Origin: Planctomycetota bacterium
GTDB lineage: Bacteria; Planctomycetota; Phycisphaerae; WQYP01
Assembly: GCA_021799715.1 (NCBI GenBank)
Contig: JAJYZY010000107.1
Span: forward strand, 1-8,270
DNA length: 8,270 bases
Direction: 5' to 3'
This document shows positions 1 to 5,943 of this stretch, in pieces. Made by a program: the position numbers and the translations under genes. Position 1 is the stretch's first letter; the number at the start of each line of letters is the position of its first letter. The notes under the pieces are model-generated. The model made no database searches. It was not told the origin of the DNA and was given only the letters and a program-made list of their open reading frames with translations.

Positions 1-1
1 C

Positions 2-1114
2 ATCCGCCTTGGGACGAAAATCTCCGCCCTGCGGCGGCAAATCATGGAAGCTGCCCAATGTGATTTTAATCCGGATTCACCGAAGCAGTTGGCCGATGTG
101 CTTTTTGAGAAACTCCACCTGCCCAGCGGGAAGAAGACCAAAACCGGCTACAGCACCAATGTGGATGTGCTGGAATCCCTGGCGGAGCAACATCCGGTTC
201 CGGCGCTGGTATTGGAATATCGGCAACTCGGTAAATTAAAAAATACCTATGTCGATTCTTTAATTCAGCAGGCCGCGCGTACCGGCCGTGTTCATGCCCA
301 ATTCAATCAGACCGTGGCGGAAACCGGGCGGCTTTCCAGCAGCAATCCGAATTTGCAGAACATCCCGATCCGCACGGATGAAGGCCGGGAAATTCGGCGT
401 GCCTTCGTATCCGACGGACCGGAGAATGTCCTGCTGGCCGCAGATTATTCCCAGATTGAATTGCGGGTCATGGCCCATTATTGCCGTGAACCCGCGCTGA
501 TAGACGCCTTTGCCCGTGATCAGGATATTCACCAGTTTGTGGCCACGGAAATTTATCACGTTGCGCCCCAACAGGTCACTGCGGATATGCGGCGCGTGGC
601 CAAGACGGTGAATTTCGGGATTATTTACGGTCAGACGGCATTTGGCCTCAAGCAGGTGCTGAAAATATCGCAAACGCAGGCCGAAGCGTTTATCACGGCC
701 TACAAACAGCGCTTCCCCGGCATCGCCGCATTTTCCCATGATTGCATCGCGCAGGCCCAGCAGCAGGGATTTGTCACCACCATTCTGGGGCGTCGCCGGC
801 CTATTGCGGGAATCAACTCCAGTCAGCAGGCGGTCCGCAATTTCGCCCAGAGAGCCGCGGTCAACACGGTTATCCAAGGCTCGGCGGCGGATTTAATAAA
901 GCAGGCCATGGTGCGCATTTCCCAACGGATTCAGGATGATCCGGGGATAAAAATGCTGCTGCAGGTGCATGATGAACTGGTCTTTGAATGTACCCGTGGG
1001 GCGGTGGAACAATACGCCGCACTGGTCCGGCGGGAAATGGAGCAGGCCATGACGCTGGCGGTACCTGTGAAAGTTGAGGTTCACTGGGCCGACAACTGGC
1101 TGGATGCCAAGTAG
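2..1114 (+). CDS. polA: DNA polymerase I, C-terminal polymerase domain (5' partial)
   Basis: Family A DNA polymerase, which fills gaps during repair and replaces Okazaki primers in the cytoplasm. The reading frame is open from base 2, so the gene continues beyond the left edge. About 370 residues are visible (numbered here from base 2), and the 5'-nuclease and 3'-5' exonuclease-like domains lie outside. All three polymerase motifs are intact. Motif A is DYSQIELR, with metal-binding Asp148. The motif B O-helix is [14 protein letters not shown], with Lys201, Phe205 and Tyr209 matching Taq Lys663, Phe667 and Tyr671. Motif C is QVHDELVFE, with Asp324. Phe205 at the ddNTP-discrimination position is the usual bacterial residue. 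The upstream stretch with [13 protein letters not shown] is the typical start of the thumb/palm region. An ATG at 44 is internal, not the start. The gene ends in TAG with the usual NWL-type C-terminus. The next gene starts 152 bases downstream, so the two are probably separate transcripts. Confidence 0.97.
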   Translation: MRLGTKISALRRQIMEAAQCDFNPDSPKQLADVLFEKLHLPSGKKTKTGYSTNVDVLESLAEQHPVPALVLEYRQLGKLKNTYVDSLIQQAARTGRVHAQFNQTVAETGRLSSSNPNLQNIPIRTDEGREIRRAFVSDGPENVLLAADYSQIELRVMAHYCREPALIDAFARDQDIHQFVATEIYHVAPQQVTADMRRVAKTVNFGIIYGQTAFGLKQVLKISQTQAEAFITAYKQRFPGIAAFSHDCIAQAQQQGFVTTILGRRRPIAGINSSQQAVRNFAQRAAVNTVIQGSAADLIKQAMVRISQRIQDDPGIKMLLQVHDELVFECTRGAVEQYAALVRREMEQAMTLAVPVKVEVHWADNWLDAK

Positions 1115-1142
1115 GCCATGCCGGGAGCGCAATTCTCCGCGT

Positions 1143-1166
1143 GCCATTGAACTTATGGCCGTTTTT
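1143..1166 (+). terminator. Possible weak terminator after polA
   Basis: A 5-bp stem GCCAT/ATGGC (1143-1147 with 1155-1159) with a 7-base loop is followed two bases later by a run of five T (1162-1166). It lies 28 bases after the polA stop. The geometry is that of a Rho-independent terminator, but the stem is short and could arise by chance. Confidence 0.3.
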
Positions 1167-1248
1167 CAGGATGATACGTTGGTTTGGTGCTTCCCAACGC
1201 CACGGAGAAGTGCCAGACCAATGTCGTTTTGGCCGGTGCAGTGTCATT

Positions 1249-1255
1249 GGAGGAG
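1249..1255 (+). promoter_or_regulatory. Ribosome binding site that fixes the ABC ATPase start
   Basis: GGAGGAG lies 11 bases before the ATG at 1267. It is the strongest Shine-Dalgarno match in the area. It supports the start at 1267 over an in-frame ATG at 1141, which would add 42 residues with no similarity to the family. Confidence 0.75.
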
Positions 1256-1266
1256 AAAATTCATCA

Positions 1267-2397
1267 ATGGCGACCGTTGAACTCAAGCAGGTTTCCAAAA
1301 TATATCCCGGCGGCGTGCGCGCGGTGAACAGCATCGACCTGACAATTAAGGATCGGGAGTTTGTTGTGCTGGTGGGACCGTCCGGCTGCGGCAAAACCAC
1401 AACATTGCGCATGGTGGCGGGGTTGGAGGAAATATCTGAGGGGACCTTAAGCATTGACGGCCGCGTGGTCAACAACGTGGCCCCGAAGGACCGGGATATC
1501 GCCATGGTGTTTCAGAACTATGCACTGTATCCGCACATGAGCGTGTATAAAAACATGGCTTTTTCGCTGCAATTGCGCCGGCGCGAACTCGGCCTGACCA
1601 AGCAGCTTATCGATCAGCGCGTGCGCGAGGCGGCCGCTATTCTCGGCCTCACAGATTATCTGCACCGCAAGCCCAAAGCCCTTTCCGGCGGGCAGCGGCA
1701 GCGCGTGGCGGTGGGGCGCGCGATTGTCCGCGATCCCAAAGCGTTTCTGTTTGATGAACCGCTGTCCAACCTGGATGCCAAATTGCGCGTGGAAACACGT
1801 TCGGAAATTAAAAAGCTCCATTTGCGTCTGCAAACCACAACCATCTACGTCACACATGATCAGGAAGAGGCCATGACGCTGGGAGATCGAATTGTGGTTA
1901 TGAAAGATGGCTTGATTCAGCAATGTGCCCCGCCGCTGGAAGTCTATGAACGGCCTGTGAACCGGTTTGTGGCATCCTTTGTCGGCACCCCGCCGATGAA
2001 TTTTTTCACTGGGACGCTGCAAAATGGCCGGGAATTTGTCTTTGGAGATCAGCGCTTGATCCTGCCGGAGAAAAAACTGGAAAATCTCGGCGGCCGGGGC
2101 GACGGGCCGATGATTCTGGGGGTGCGGCCGGAGTCGATGTCTTTGTGTCGTGAAGGGCGGTTTGCGGGGGAGAACAATGGCATCCGCGGCACGGTCAGTG
2201 TCATTGAGCCGCTGGGGGACAAGGTGGACGTTTACTTTACCCTGCCGAATCAACCGCAAATGGTCTGTCGCACCGATGCCCATCATCTCGCGGACATTCG
2301 ACCGCAATCTCCGGGCTGCTTTTTCGTGGCGCTGGATAGATGCCACCTTTTTGAAGCCGATGCCATGGGACGAAATATATCGCTTGCGCCCCGCTGA
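1267..2397 (+). CDS. ugpC: Carbohydrate ABC transporter ATP-binding protein (MalK/MsmK/UgpC family)
   Basis: ATPase subunit that powers a sugar importer at the inner face of the cytoplasmic membrane. The protein has 376 residues, the normal length for the MalK/UgpC/MsmX group. Visible motifs are Walker A GPSGCGKT (37-44), Q-loop Gln83 in [10 protein letters not shown], signature LSGGQ (139-143), Walker B FLFDEP (160-165), D-loop SNLD (167-170) and switch His197 in [13 protein letters not shown]. Past about residue 235 comes the regulatory TOBE/OB region, entered by [10 protein letters not shown] and containing GVRPES. The substrate cannot be read from the ATPase, and the symbol is a family label. 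No permease or binding-protein gene is adjacent, so it may serve several importers, as MsmX does in Bacillus (inference). The start at 1267 gives the canonical N-terminus (a short lead-in before [11 protein letters not shown]). Two small hairpins directly follow the TGA stop. Confidence 0.95.
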   Translation: MATVELKQVSKIYPGGVRAVNSIDLTIKDREFVVLVGPSGCGKTTTLRMVAGLEEISEGTLSIDGRVVNNVAPKDRDIAMVFQNYALYPHMSVYKNMAFSLQLRRRELGLTKQLIDQRVREAAAILGLTDYLHRKPKALSGGQRQRVAVGRAIVRDPKAFLFDEPLSNLDAKLRVETRSEIKKLHLRLQTTTIYVTHDQEEAMTLGDRIVVMKDGLIQQCAPPLEVYERPVNRFVASFVGTPPMNFFTGTLQNGREFVFGDQRLILPEKKLENLGGRGDGPMILGVRPESMSLCREGRFAGENNGIRGTVSVIEPLGDKVDVYFTLPNQPQMVCRTDAHHLADIRPQSPGCFFVALDRCHLFEADAMGRNISLAPR

Positions 2398-2399
2398 TG

Positions 2400-2442
2400 G
2401 CCGCACGCGCCTTGCGGCTGGACTTGGCCCATTTCCGGCCAA
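2400..2442 (+). terminator. Two tandem hairpins just after the ABC ATPase stop
   Basis: The first is GCCGCA/TGCGGC (2400-2405 with 2413-2418, loop 7), starting three bases after the stop. The second is TTGGCC/GGCCAA (2424-2429 with 2437-2442, loop 7). Both have perfect 6-bp stems. Neither is followed by a run of T, so this would be a non-classical end, a Rho-assisted site or an mRNA 3' stabiliser rather than a textbook terminator. Confidence 0.35.
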
Positions 2443-2527
2443 TCAATCCTGATTTATAGGCGCTACAGAGCACCAGGCGAAAATATGACATCACTCTACG
2501 CATCGTGTTTGCTGACATGATTTATTT

Positions 2528-2591
2528 GCGGCACCGGCCGCCATGCCTGTGAGCCTTCTGAACGGCTGGGAACTTGCCTTCCGATCCCAGC
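2528..2591 (+). repeat. Two further inverted repeats in the gap
   Basis: GCGGC/GCCGC (2528-2532 with 2537-2541, loop 4) is followed by GCTGGGA/TCCCAGC (2565-2571 with 2585-2591, loop 13). The second is a perfect 7-bp stem. The function is unknown. With the pair at 2400-2442 they make four stems within about 190 bases. Confidence 0.4.
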
Positions 2592-2673
2592 GGTGTATTG
2601 GTTTATCGCAACCGTTCACGGCGTCATGAATTACAAAATATAGAAGACATGATGATGGATATATGTTCCTTAC

Positions 2674-2702
2674 TTGAAAGCGTTATTGGCTTTGGATACA
2701 AA
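2674..2702 (+). promoter_or_regulatory. Candidate sigma70-type promoter upstream of rhaB
   Basis: TTGAAA (2674-2679) and TACAAA (2697-2702) are separated by exactly 17 bases, in the most AT-rich part of the gap. The -35 box matches the consensus at five of six positions and the -10 box at four of six. If used, transcription would start near 2709, giving a leader of about 350 bases before rhaB. That is long, so another promoter nearer the gene is possible. Confidence 0.3.
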
Positions 2703-2779
2703 CCACCGCAAGGAATTGCGACGCTTAATGGGTAAAACCATATATGACGCTGATCCCCGCAGGTCAGTGGCCGGAAAAT

Positions 2780-2808
2780 ATCTGCGTCAATCTGCGTTAT
2801 CTGCGGTT
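2780..2808 (+). repeat. Degenerate tandem ATCTGCG repeat (intergenic repeat relic)
   Basis: There are three consecutive imperfect copies: ATCTGCGTCA (2780-2789), ATCTGCGTT (2790-2798) and ATCTGCGGTT (2799-2808). Sequences of the form ATCTGCGT-ATCTGCGGTT recur between genes in many unrelated bacterial genomes, as far as I recall, and are non-coding. The copy here is short and diverged. It runs through, and helps create, the spurious frame 2674-2859. Confidence 0.5.
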
Positions 2809-2940
2809 GAAGGATCGGACCTCACCTTCGTACTGATATTTCACCTGATCCGCTTATGAACGGTTGATGTATATTTTCATGGTCTCGCCAGGCGGCACCA
2901 TCCAACAAGGCAGGCAGTAAGCTGTGCTGAAGCGTACTTT

Positions 2941-2954
2941 TCGGCATGTGCCGA
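2941..2954. promoter_or_regulatory. 14-base palindrome upstream of rhaB, possible operator
   Basis: TCGGCA-TG-TGCCGA has perfectly complementary 6-base arms around a 2-base centre, 108 bases before the rhaB start. Such symmetry suits a dimeric regulator. The sequence is not one I can assign to a named family, and no regulator gene is nearby. Confidence 0.25.
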
Positions 2955-3052
2955 CACGCTCGCCGGATTCAGTATTTTCCGTTACGATCTTGAGACGCGT
3001 GTAAACAGGCCATTGCGGCGGGCAAAAATGCTTCGTGGAGATGGGCGGTAAA

Positions 3053-3058
3053 AAGGAG
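3053..3058 (+). promoter_or_regulatory. Ribosome binding site of rhaB
   Basis: AAGGAG lies 4 bases before the ATG at 3063 and 10 bases before a second in-frame ATG at 3069. The spacing is short for the first and slightly long for the second, so either start may be used. They differ by only two residues. Confidence 0.65.
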
Positions 3059-3062
3059 ATAC

Positions 3063-4508
3063 ATGGCAATGCGGGATCAGCAGTACATTGCGGTGGACTT
3101 GGGCGCTGAATCGGGGCGGGTCATGCTGGCGGCGGTCAATCACGGCGGGATCGCCATCACGGAGATGCACCGCTTTGCCAATGGGCCGGTGCGTGTGGGC
3201 AATGTGTTGCACTGGGATATTCTGCGTTTGTGGGCGGAAATTCAGACCGGCATCGCGAAATGCGTTGCGGAGGCGGCATCGAAAGGGCAAAGCGTCGCGG
3301 GTATCGGTGTGGACACATGGGGTGTGGATTTTGGTTTGCTGGATATCAATGGTGAACTGCTGGCCAATCCCGTTCATTATCGCGACAGCCGCACGGATGG
3401 CGTGCCCGAAAAATTCTTTTCCCGGCTGTCCCGGGATCGGACGTATGCCATCAGCGGCATACAAACCATGAATTTCAATACGCTTTTTCAACTCTGCACG
3501 CTGGCGGAAAATCGTCCGGCCACGCTCGACCAGGCGCGTCACTTGTTATACATTCCAGATCTGCTGGCGTATTGGCTTTGCGGCCGTATCGCCAATGAGT
3601 ACACCATCGCCAGCACCTCACAAATGCTCGATGCGCAACAACGCCGATATTCCAAGGAGATTCTGGCATGCATACCCGTTCATCCCCCAATACTGCCGGA
3701 CCTGGTGATGCCCGGAACATTGCTGGGCCACGTGACCGGATCGGCTGCCGCCGCCACGCAAGCTCATGGTGTCCCTGTTTTTGCCGTGGGTGCGCATGAC
3801 ACGGCCAGCGCGGTGGCCGCCGTTCCAGCCGGGGCGGAGAGCTGGCTGTTTTTATCCAGCGGTACGTGGAGTTTGATGGGAGCCGAAGTGGATCAACCGA
3901 TTTTAACTCCCGAAGCGATGAATTTTAATCTCACCAATGAAGGAGGAGTGGGAGGAAAAATCCGGCTGCTGAAAAACATCGCCGGCCTGTGGCTGTTACA
4001 GGAATGCCGCCGGGCCTGGGCGCGCGAAGGTAAAGACTTCGATTATAAAACACTCGTACAACTGGCCCGTGAGGCTGTCGGGCATGGCACGCTGTTGAAT
4101 CTGGAAGACCCGCGCATGCTGGCCCCCGGCGATATGCCGGAGAAAATCGTTGCGCAGTGTCGCCGCGCGGGCTGGAAAGCTCCCGCAACTCCGGGGGAAT
4201 TCACCCGTGTGATTCTGGAATCGTTGGCGGACACGTATGGCCGAGTGCGCGATATGATTGAAACCGTGACCGCACGGCGCTTTACGCACTTGTATATCGT
4301 CGGCGGCGGATCGCAAAACGATCTGTTGAATCAATTGGCTGCCGATGCCACCGGCCTGCATGTGCTGGCCGGCCCCGTTGAAGCAACCGCCCTGGGTAAT
4401 GTGATGGTGCAGGCCATGGCCGCGGGACAGATTGATTCCCTGGCCGCCGGTCGGGCGTTGGTTGCGAAATCATCGATGCTGCGGGAATTTGTTCCGCAGG
4501 GTAAATAG
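3063..4508 (+). CDS. rhaB: Rhamnulokinase (FGGY sugar kinase)
   Basis: Cytoplasmic kinase that uses ATP to convert L-rhamnulose to L-rhamnulose 1-phosphate, the second committed step of L-rhamnose breakdown. The protein has 481 residues, close to the roughly 489 of E. coli RhaB, and aligns with it along its length. N-terminal actin-like domain: VDLGAESGRVML near 11-22, GVDTWGVDFGLLD near 82-94, YRDSRT near 107-111, SGIQ at 131-134 and FNTLFQL at 138-144. C-terminal domain: GAHDTASAV with the presumed catalytic base Asp246, SSGTWSLMG at 265-273, TNEGG near 291, KNIAGLWLLQ near 304-313, and the nucleotide-binding GGGSQND (414-420) followed by GPVEATALGN. The TWGVDFGLLD and GPVEATALGN motifs point to RhaB rather than xylulokinase or glycerol kinase. 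L-fuculose as a second substrate cannot be excluded. It is followed 29 bases later by a mutarotase gene, probably in one operon. No rhamnose isomerase, aldolase or regulator gene is in view. Confidence 0.94.
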   Translation: MAMRDQQYIAVDLGAESGRVMLAAVNHGGIAITEMHRFANGPVRVGNVLHWDILRLWAEIQTGIAKCVAEAASKGQSVAGIGVDTWGVDFGLLDINGELLANPVHYRDSRTDGVPEKFFSRLSRDRTYAISGIQTMNFNTLFQLCTLAENRPATLDQARHLLYIPDLLAYWLCGRIANEYTIASTSQMLDAQQRRYSKEILACIPVHPPILPDLVMPGTLLGHVTGSAAAATQAHGVPVFAVGAHDTASAVAAVPAGAESWLFLSSGTWSLMGAEVDQPILTPEAMNFNLTNEGGVGGKIRLLKNIAGLWLLQECRRAWAREGKDFDYKTLVQLAREAVGHGTLLNLEDPRMLAPGDMPEKIVAQCRRAGWKAPATPGEFTRVILESLADTYGRVRDMIETVTARRFTHLYIVGGGSQNDLLNQLAADATGLHVLAGPVEATALGNVMVQAMAAGQIDSLAAGRALVAKSSMLREFVPQGK

Positions 4509-4537
4509 AAAGATAACCGGATAAATGGAGTTGCTGA

Positions 4538-4981
4538 ATGCTGAAAACAACGTTGATTCATCCGCAGATTCTGGCGGCGCTGGGCCGCGGCGGCCACAGC
4601 AGCAAAGTGCTGATCGCCGATGGCAATTACCCGGCATGGACGCGGCGCGGCCCCAATGCGGAAGTGGTCAATTTGAATCTGGCCGCCGATCTGCTTAAGG
4701 CCACCGATGTGCTTTCGGTTATTTTGCAAAGCGTGCCGGTGGAGGCCGCGGCGGTGATGGCTCCCAATAAAACCGGTCCGTACAAACTCACCGCGGACCC
4801 GCCGATATTCAAAGAATATTCGGCCTTGTTGGACCAGTGGGCGCCGGGAAATAAGCTGCAAAAAATTGAACGCTTCGCATTTTATGATGCCGGTTCCACA
4901 CCCGATGTCTGCCTGGTTATTGCAACCGGTGAAAGCCGGATTTATGCCAACATCCTCCTGACCATCGGCGTGGTTCGTTAA
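4538..4981 (+). CDS. fucU: FucU/RbsD-family sugar mutarotase
   Basis: Small cytoplasmic enzyme of the RbsD/FucU fold, which interconverts anomers (or pyranose and furanose forms) of sugars so that downstream enzymes see the right form. The protein has 147 residues against about 140 for E. coli FucU. Key positions are conserved: His20 in GRGGHSSKV, Asp28 in IADGNYP, RFAFYD at 112-117, and the C-terminal TGESRIYANILL with Tyr136 and Asn138, matching the Tyr/Asn pair of RbsD. RFAFY and YANILL..GV favour the FucU branch. The start is supported by TGGAG (4526-4530) seven bases upstream. It lies 29 bases behind rhaB, so its sugar is probably L-rhamnose, L-rhamnulose or L-fucose (inference). The usual rhamnose mutarotase, RhaM/YiiL, is a different, unrelated fold and is not seen here. 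The symbol states family, not proven substrate. Confidence 0.88.
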   Translation: MLKTTLIHPQILAALGRGGHSSKVLIADGNYPAWTRRGPNAEVVNLNLAADLLKATDVLSVILQSVPVEAAAVMAPNKTGPYKLTADPPIFKEYSALLDQWAPGNKLQKIERFAFYDAGSTPDVCLVIATGESRIYANILLTIGVVR

Positions 4982-5050
4982 AAACCGCTTCCGCGCGATG
5001 ACCGCAAATGGCTGGTGGGGCAATATATCGGGTAAGTCTGCAATTGGCGG

Positions 5051-5056
5051 TATAAT
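5051..5056 (+). promoter_or_regulatory. TATAAT -10 box for aroK
   Basis: A perfect TATAAT lies in the 176-base gap between the mutarotase gene and aroK. No good -35 hexamer is found 16-18 bases upstream, and there is no TGn extension. If used, transcription would begin near 5063 and leave a leader of about 95 bases. That would argue against translation from the in-frame ATG at 5062 and for aroK starting at 5158. Confidence 0.4.
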
Positions 5057-5157
5057 GACGTTTGGCATTGATGTTCAGAGTTTGCGGGCCGGGCATGTAT
5101 GTCGAAACATCGCGCAATGAGACCATGAATTCTTACATCCGGGTTAGGAAAGAGTGT

Positions 5158-5667
5158 ATGAATATCGTGTTAATCGGCTATCGCGGTGTGGGCAAATCGA
5201 CCATTGGCAGGCAACTCGCGGGCCGCATGGGCATGACATTTATTGACACCGATGAGTTGATCATGCAACGATCGGGCCGAACAATACGCCAGATTTTCGA
5301 GCAAGGCGGCGAGCCGCTGTTTCGTGATCTTGAGTCGGCGGTAATTGATGATCTTGTGGAGACGGATAATGCCGTTATCGCCGCCGGTGGGGGAGTGGTG
5401 CTGCGAAAATCCAACATTGAAAAGCTTCAGGGTAACGGACGGATTGTCTGGCTGCAGGCCCCGCCGGAGGTGCTTTGGAAGCGTATTGAAGCCGATACGG
5501 TTACGGCGGAAAATCGACCGAATTTGACCAGCTCGGGAGGGTTGGAGGAAATCCTGCGGCTGCTGCAAATCCGCGCTCCGCTGTATGCCTCGGCCGCCGA
5601 TGTCGCCCTGGATGTGGCCGATATGCACCCCGATCAAGTTGTGCGCTATCTGGCGGAAAAGGCGTAA
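5158..5667 (+). CDS. aroK: Shikimate kinase
   Basis: Cytoplasmic enzyme that phosphorylates shikimate to shikimate 3-phosphate with ATP, in the pathway to chorismate and the aromatic amino acids. With the start at 5158 the protein has 169 residues, the usual single-domain size. It begins MNIVLIGYRGVGKST, the typical N-terminus, with the P-loop at 7-15 (Lys13). Shikimate-binding residues are Asp30 and Asp32 in FIDTDELI, Arg56 in PLFRDLE, and the glycine triplet at 77-79 in AAGGG. The lid arginine is Arg120 in ENRPNL, and Arg139 in RAPLY is the conserved C-terminal arginine. AGGAAAG at 5146-5152 is a fitting ribosome site. The frame is open upstream to an ATG at 5062, but those 32 extra residues do not resemble the family. 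It is probably its own transcription unit. No other aromatic-pathway gene is in the window. Confidence 0.95.
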   Translation: MNIVLIGYRGVGKSTIGRQLAGRMGMTFIDTDELIMQRSGRTIRQIFEQGGEPLFRDLESAVIDDLVETDNAVIAAGGGVVLRKSNIEKLQGNGRIVWLQAPPEVLWKRIEADTVTAENRPNLTSSGGLEEILRLLQIRAPLYASAADVALDVADMHPDQVVRYLAEKA

Positions 5668-5766
5668 ATGAGCCATGCCGCTGGGGTTCATCGCATTCAA
5701 ACCCGCAATCGCTGGTACCGGTGAAATCTCATCAGAGCCGCTCCGCGGATCAAACTCGCCGCCAAC

Positions 5767-5826
5767 GGGCCAATTGTGGTAATGGAATTCCCGATGTGCA
5801 GGATACCACGATTGCAAGGCCCTTTT
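5767..5826 (+). terminator. Candidate long-loop terminator after aroK
   Basis: GGGCC (5767-5771) pairs with GGCCC (5818-5822), and ATTGTGGT (5773-5780) pairs with ACCACGAT (5805-5812) with one G-U pair. An asymmetric bulge separates the stems, the loop is 24 bases, and TTTT follows at 5823-5826. The order stem-then-T fits an intrinsic terminator about 100 bases after the aroK stop. The large loop and short T run make it uncertain. A small hairpin CCCTGT/ACAGGG follows at 5830-5843. Confidence 0.35.
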
Positions 5827-5931
5827 ACGCCCTGTTGACAGGGAGTACATCAAACCACGCCCGGCAGCATCGCGGCCCCTAAGCTGAATTATTTGGGTAA
5901 AGTGTGTAGGATACGCTCGCGTGTCCGATTG

Positions 5932-5936
5932 TGGAG
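5932..5936 (+). promoter_or_regulatory. Ribosome binding site that sets the esterase start
   Basis: TGGAG lies 7 bases before the ATG at 5944. It picks that ATG over an in-frame ATG at 5893, which would put 17 mostly basic residues ahead of the signal peptide. Confidence 0.55.
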
Positions 5937-5943
5937 TTCTCCC

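Larger units (their letters stand above)
2398..3062 (+). other. 665-base intergenic region without a convincing gene
   Basis: No open frame here resembles a known family, and none combines a good ribosome site with a coding look. The longest plus-strand frame (2674-2859, from a TTG) passes through a degenerate direct repeat and is probably fortuitous. Minus-strand frames at 2237-2518 and 2854-3069 overlap the ends of the flanking genes and are not recognisable. The region holds four small hairpins (2400-2591), a candidate sigma70-like promoter (2674-2702), an ATCTGCG triple repeat (2780-2808) and a 14-base palindrome (2941-2954). It probably carries the terminator of the ABC ATPase gene and the control region of rhaB. 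Confidence 0.6.

Noticed and set aside
1141..1266. Upstream in-frame start that would lengthen the ABC ATPase by 42 residues
   Set aside because: The added segment is unlike the family, has no ribosome site, and begins inside a terminator-like hairpin; a strong GGAGGAG precedes the ATG at 1267.
1447..2442. 331-codon minus-strand frame opposite the ABC ATPase gene
   Set aside because: Shadow of the well-supported plus-strand gene, with low-complexity His/Arg/Gln-rich composition and no motif.
2674..2859. 61-codon frame in the long intergenic region
   Set aside because: It starts with TTG inside a promoter-like hexamer, has no ribosome site, and passes through a degenerate direct repeat.
5062..5157. 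Upstream in-frame start that would lengthen shikimate kinase by 32 residues
   Set aside because: The family N-terminus begins exactly at 5158 with a ribosome site in front, and the predicted transcription start falls at about 5063.
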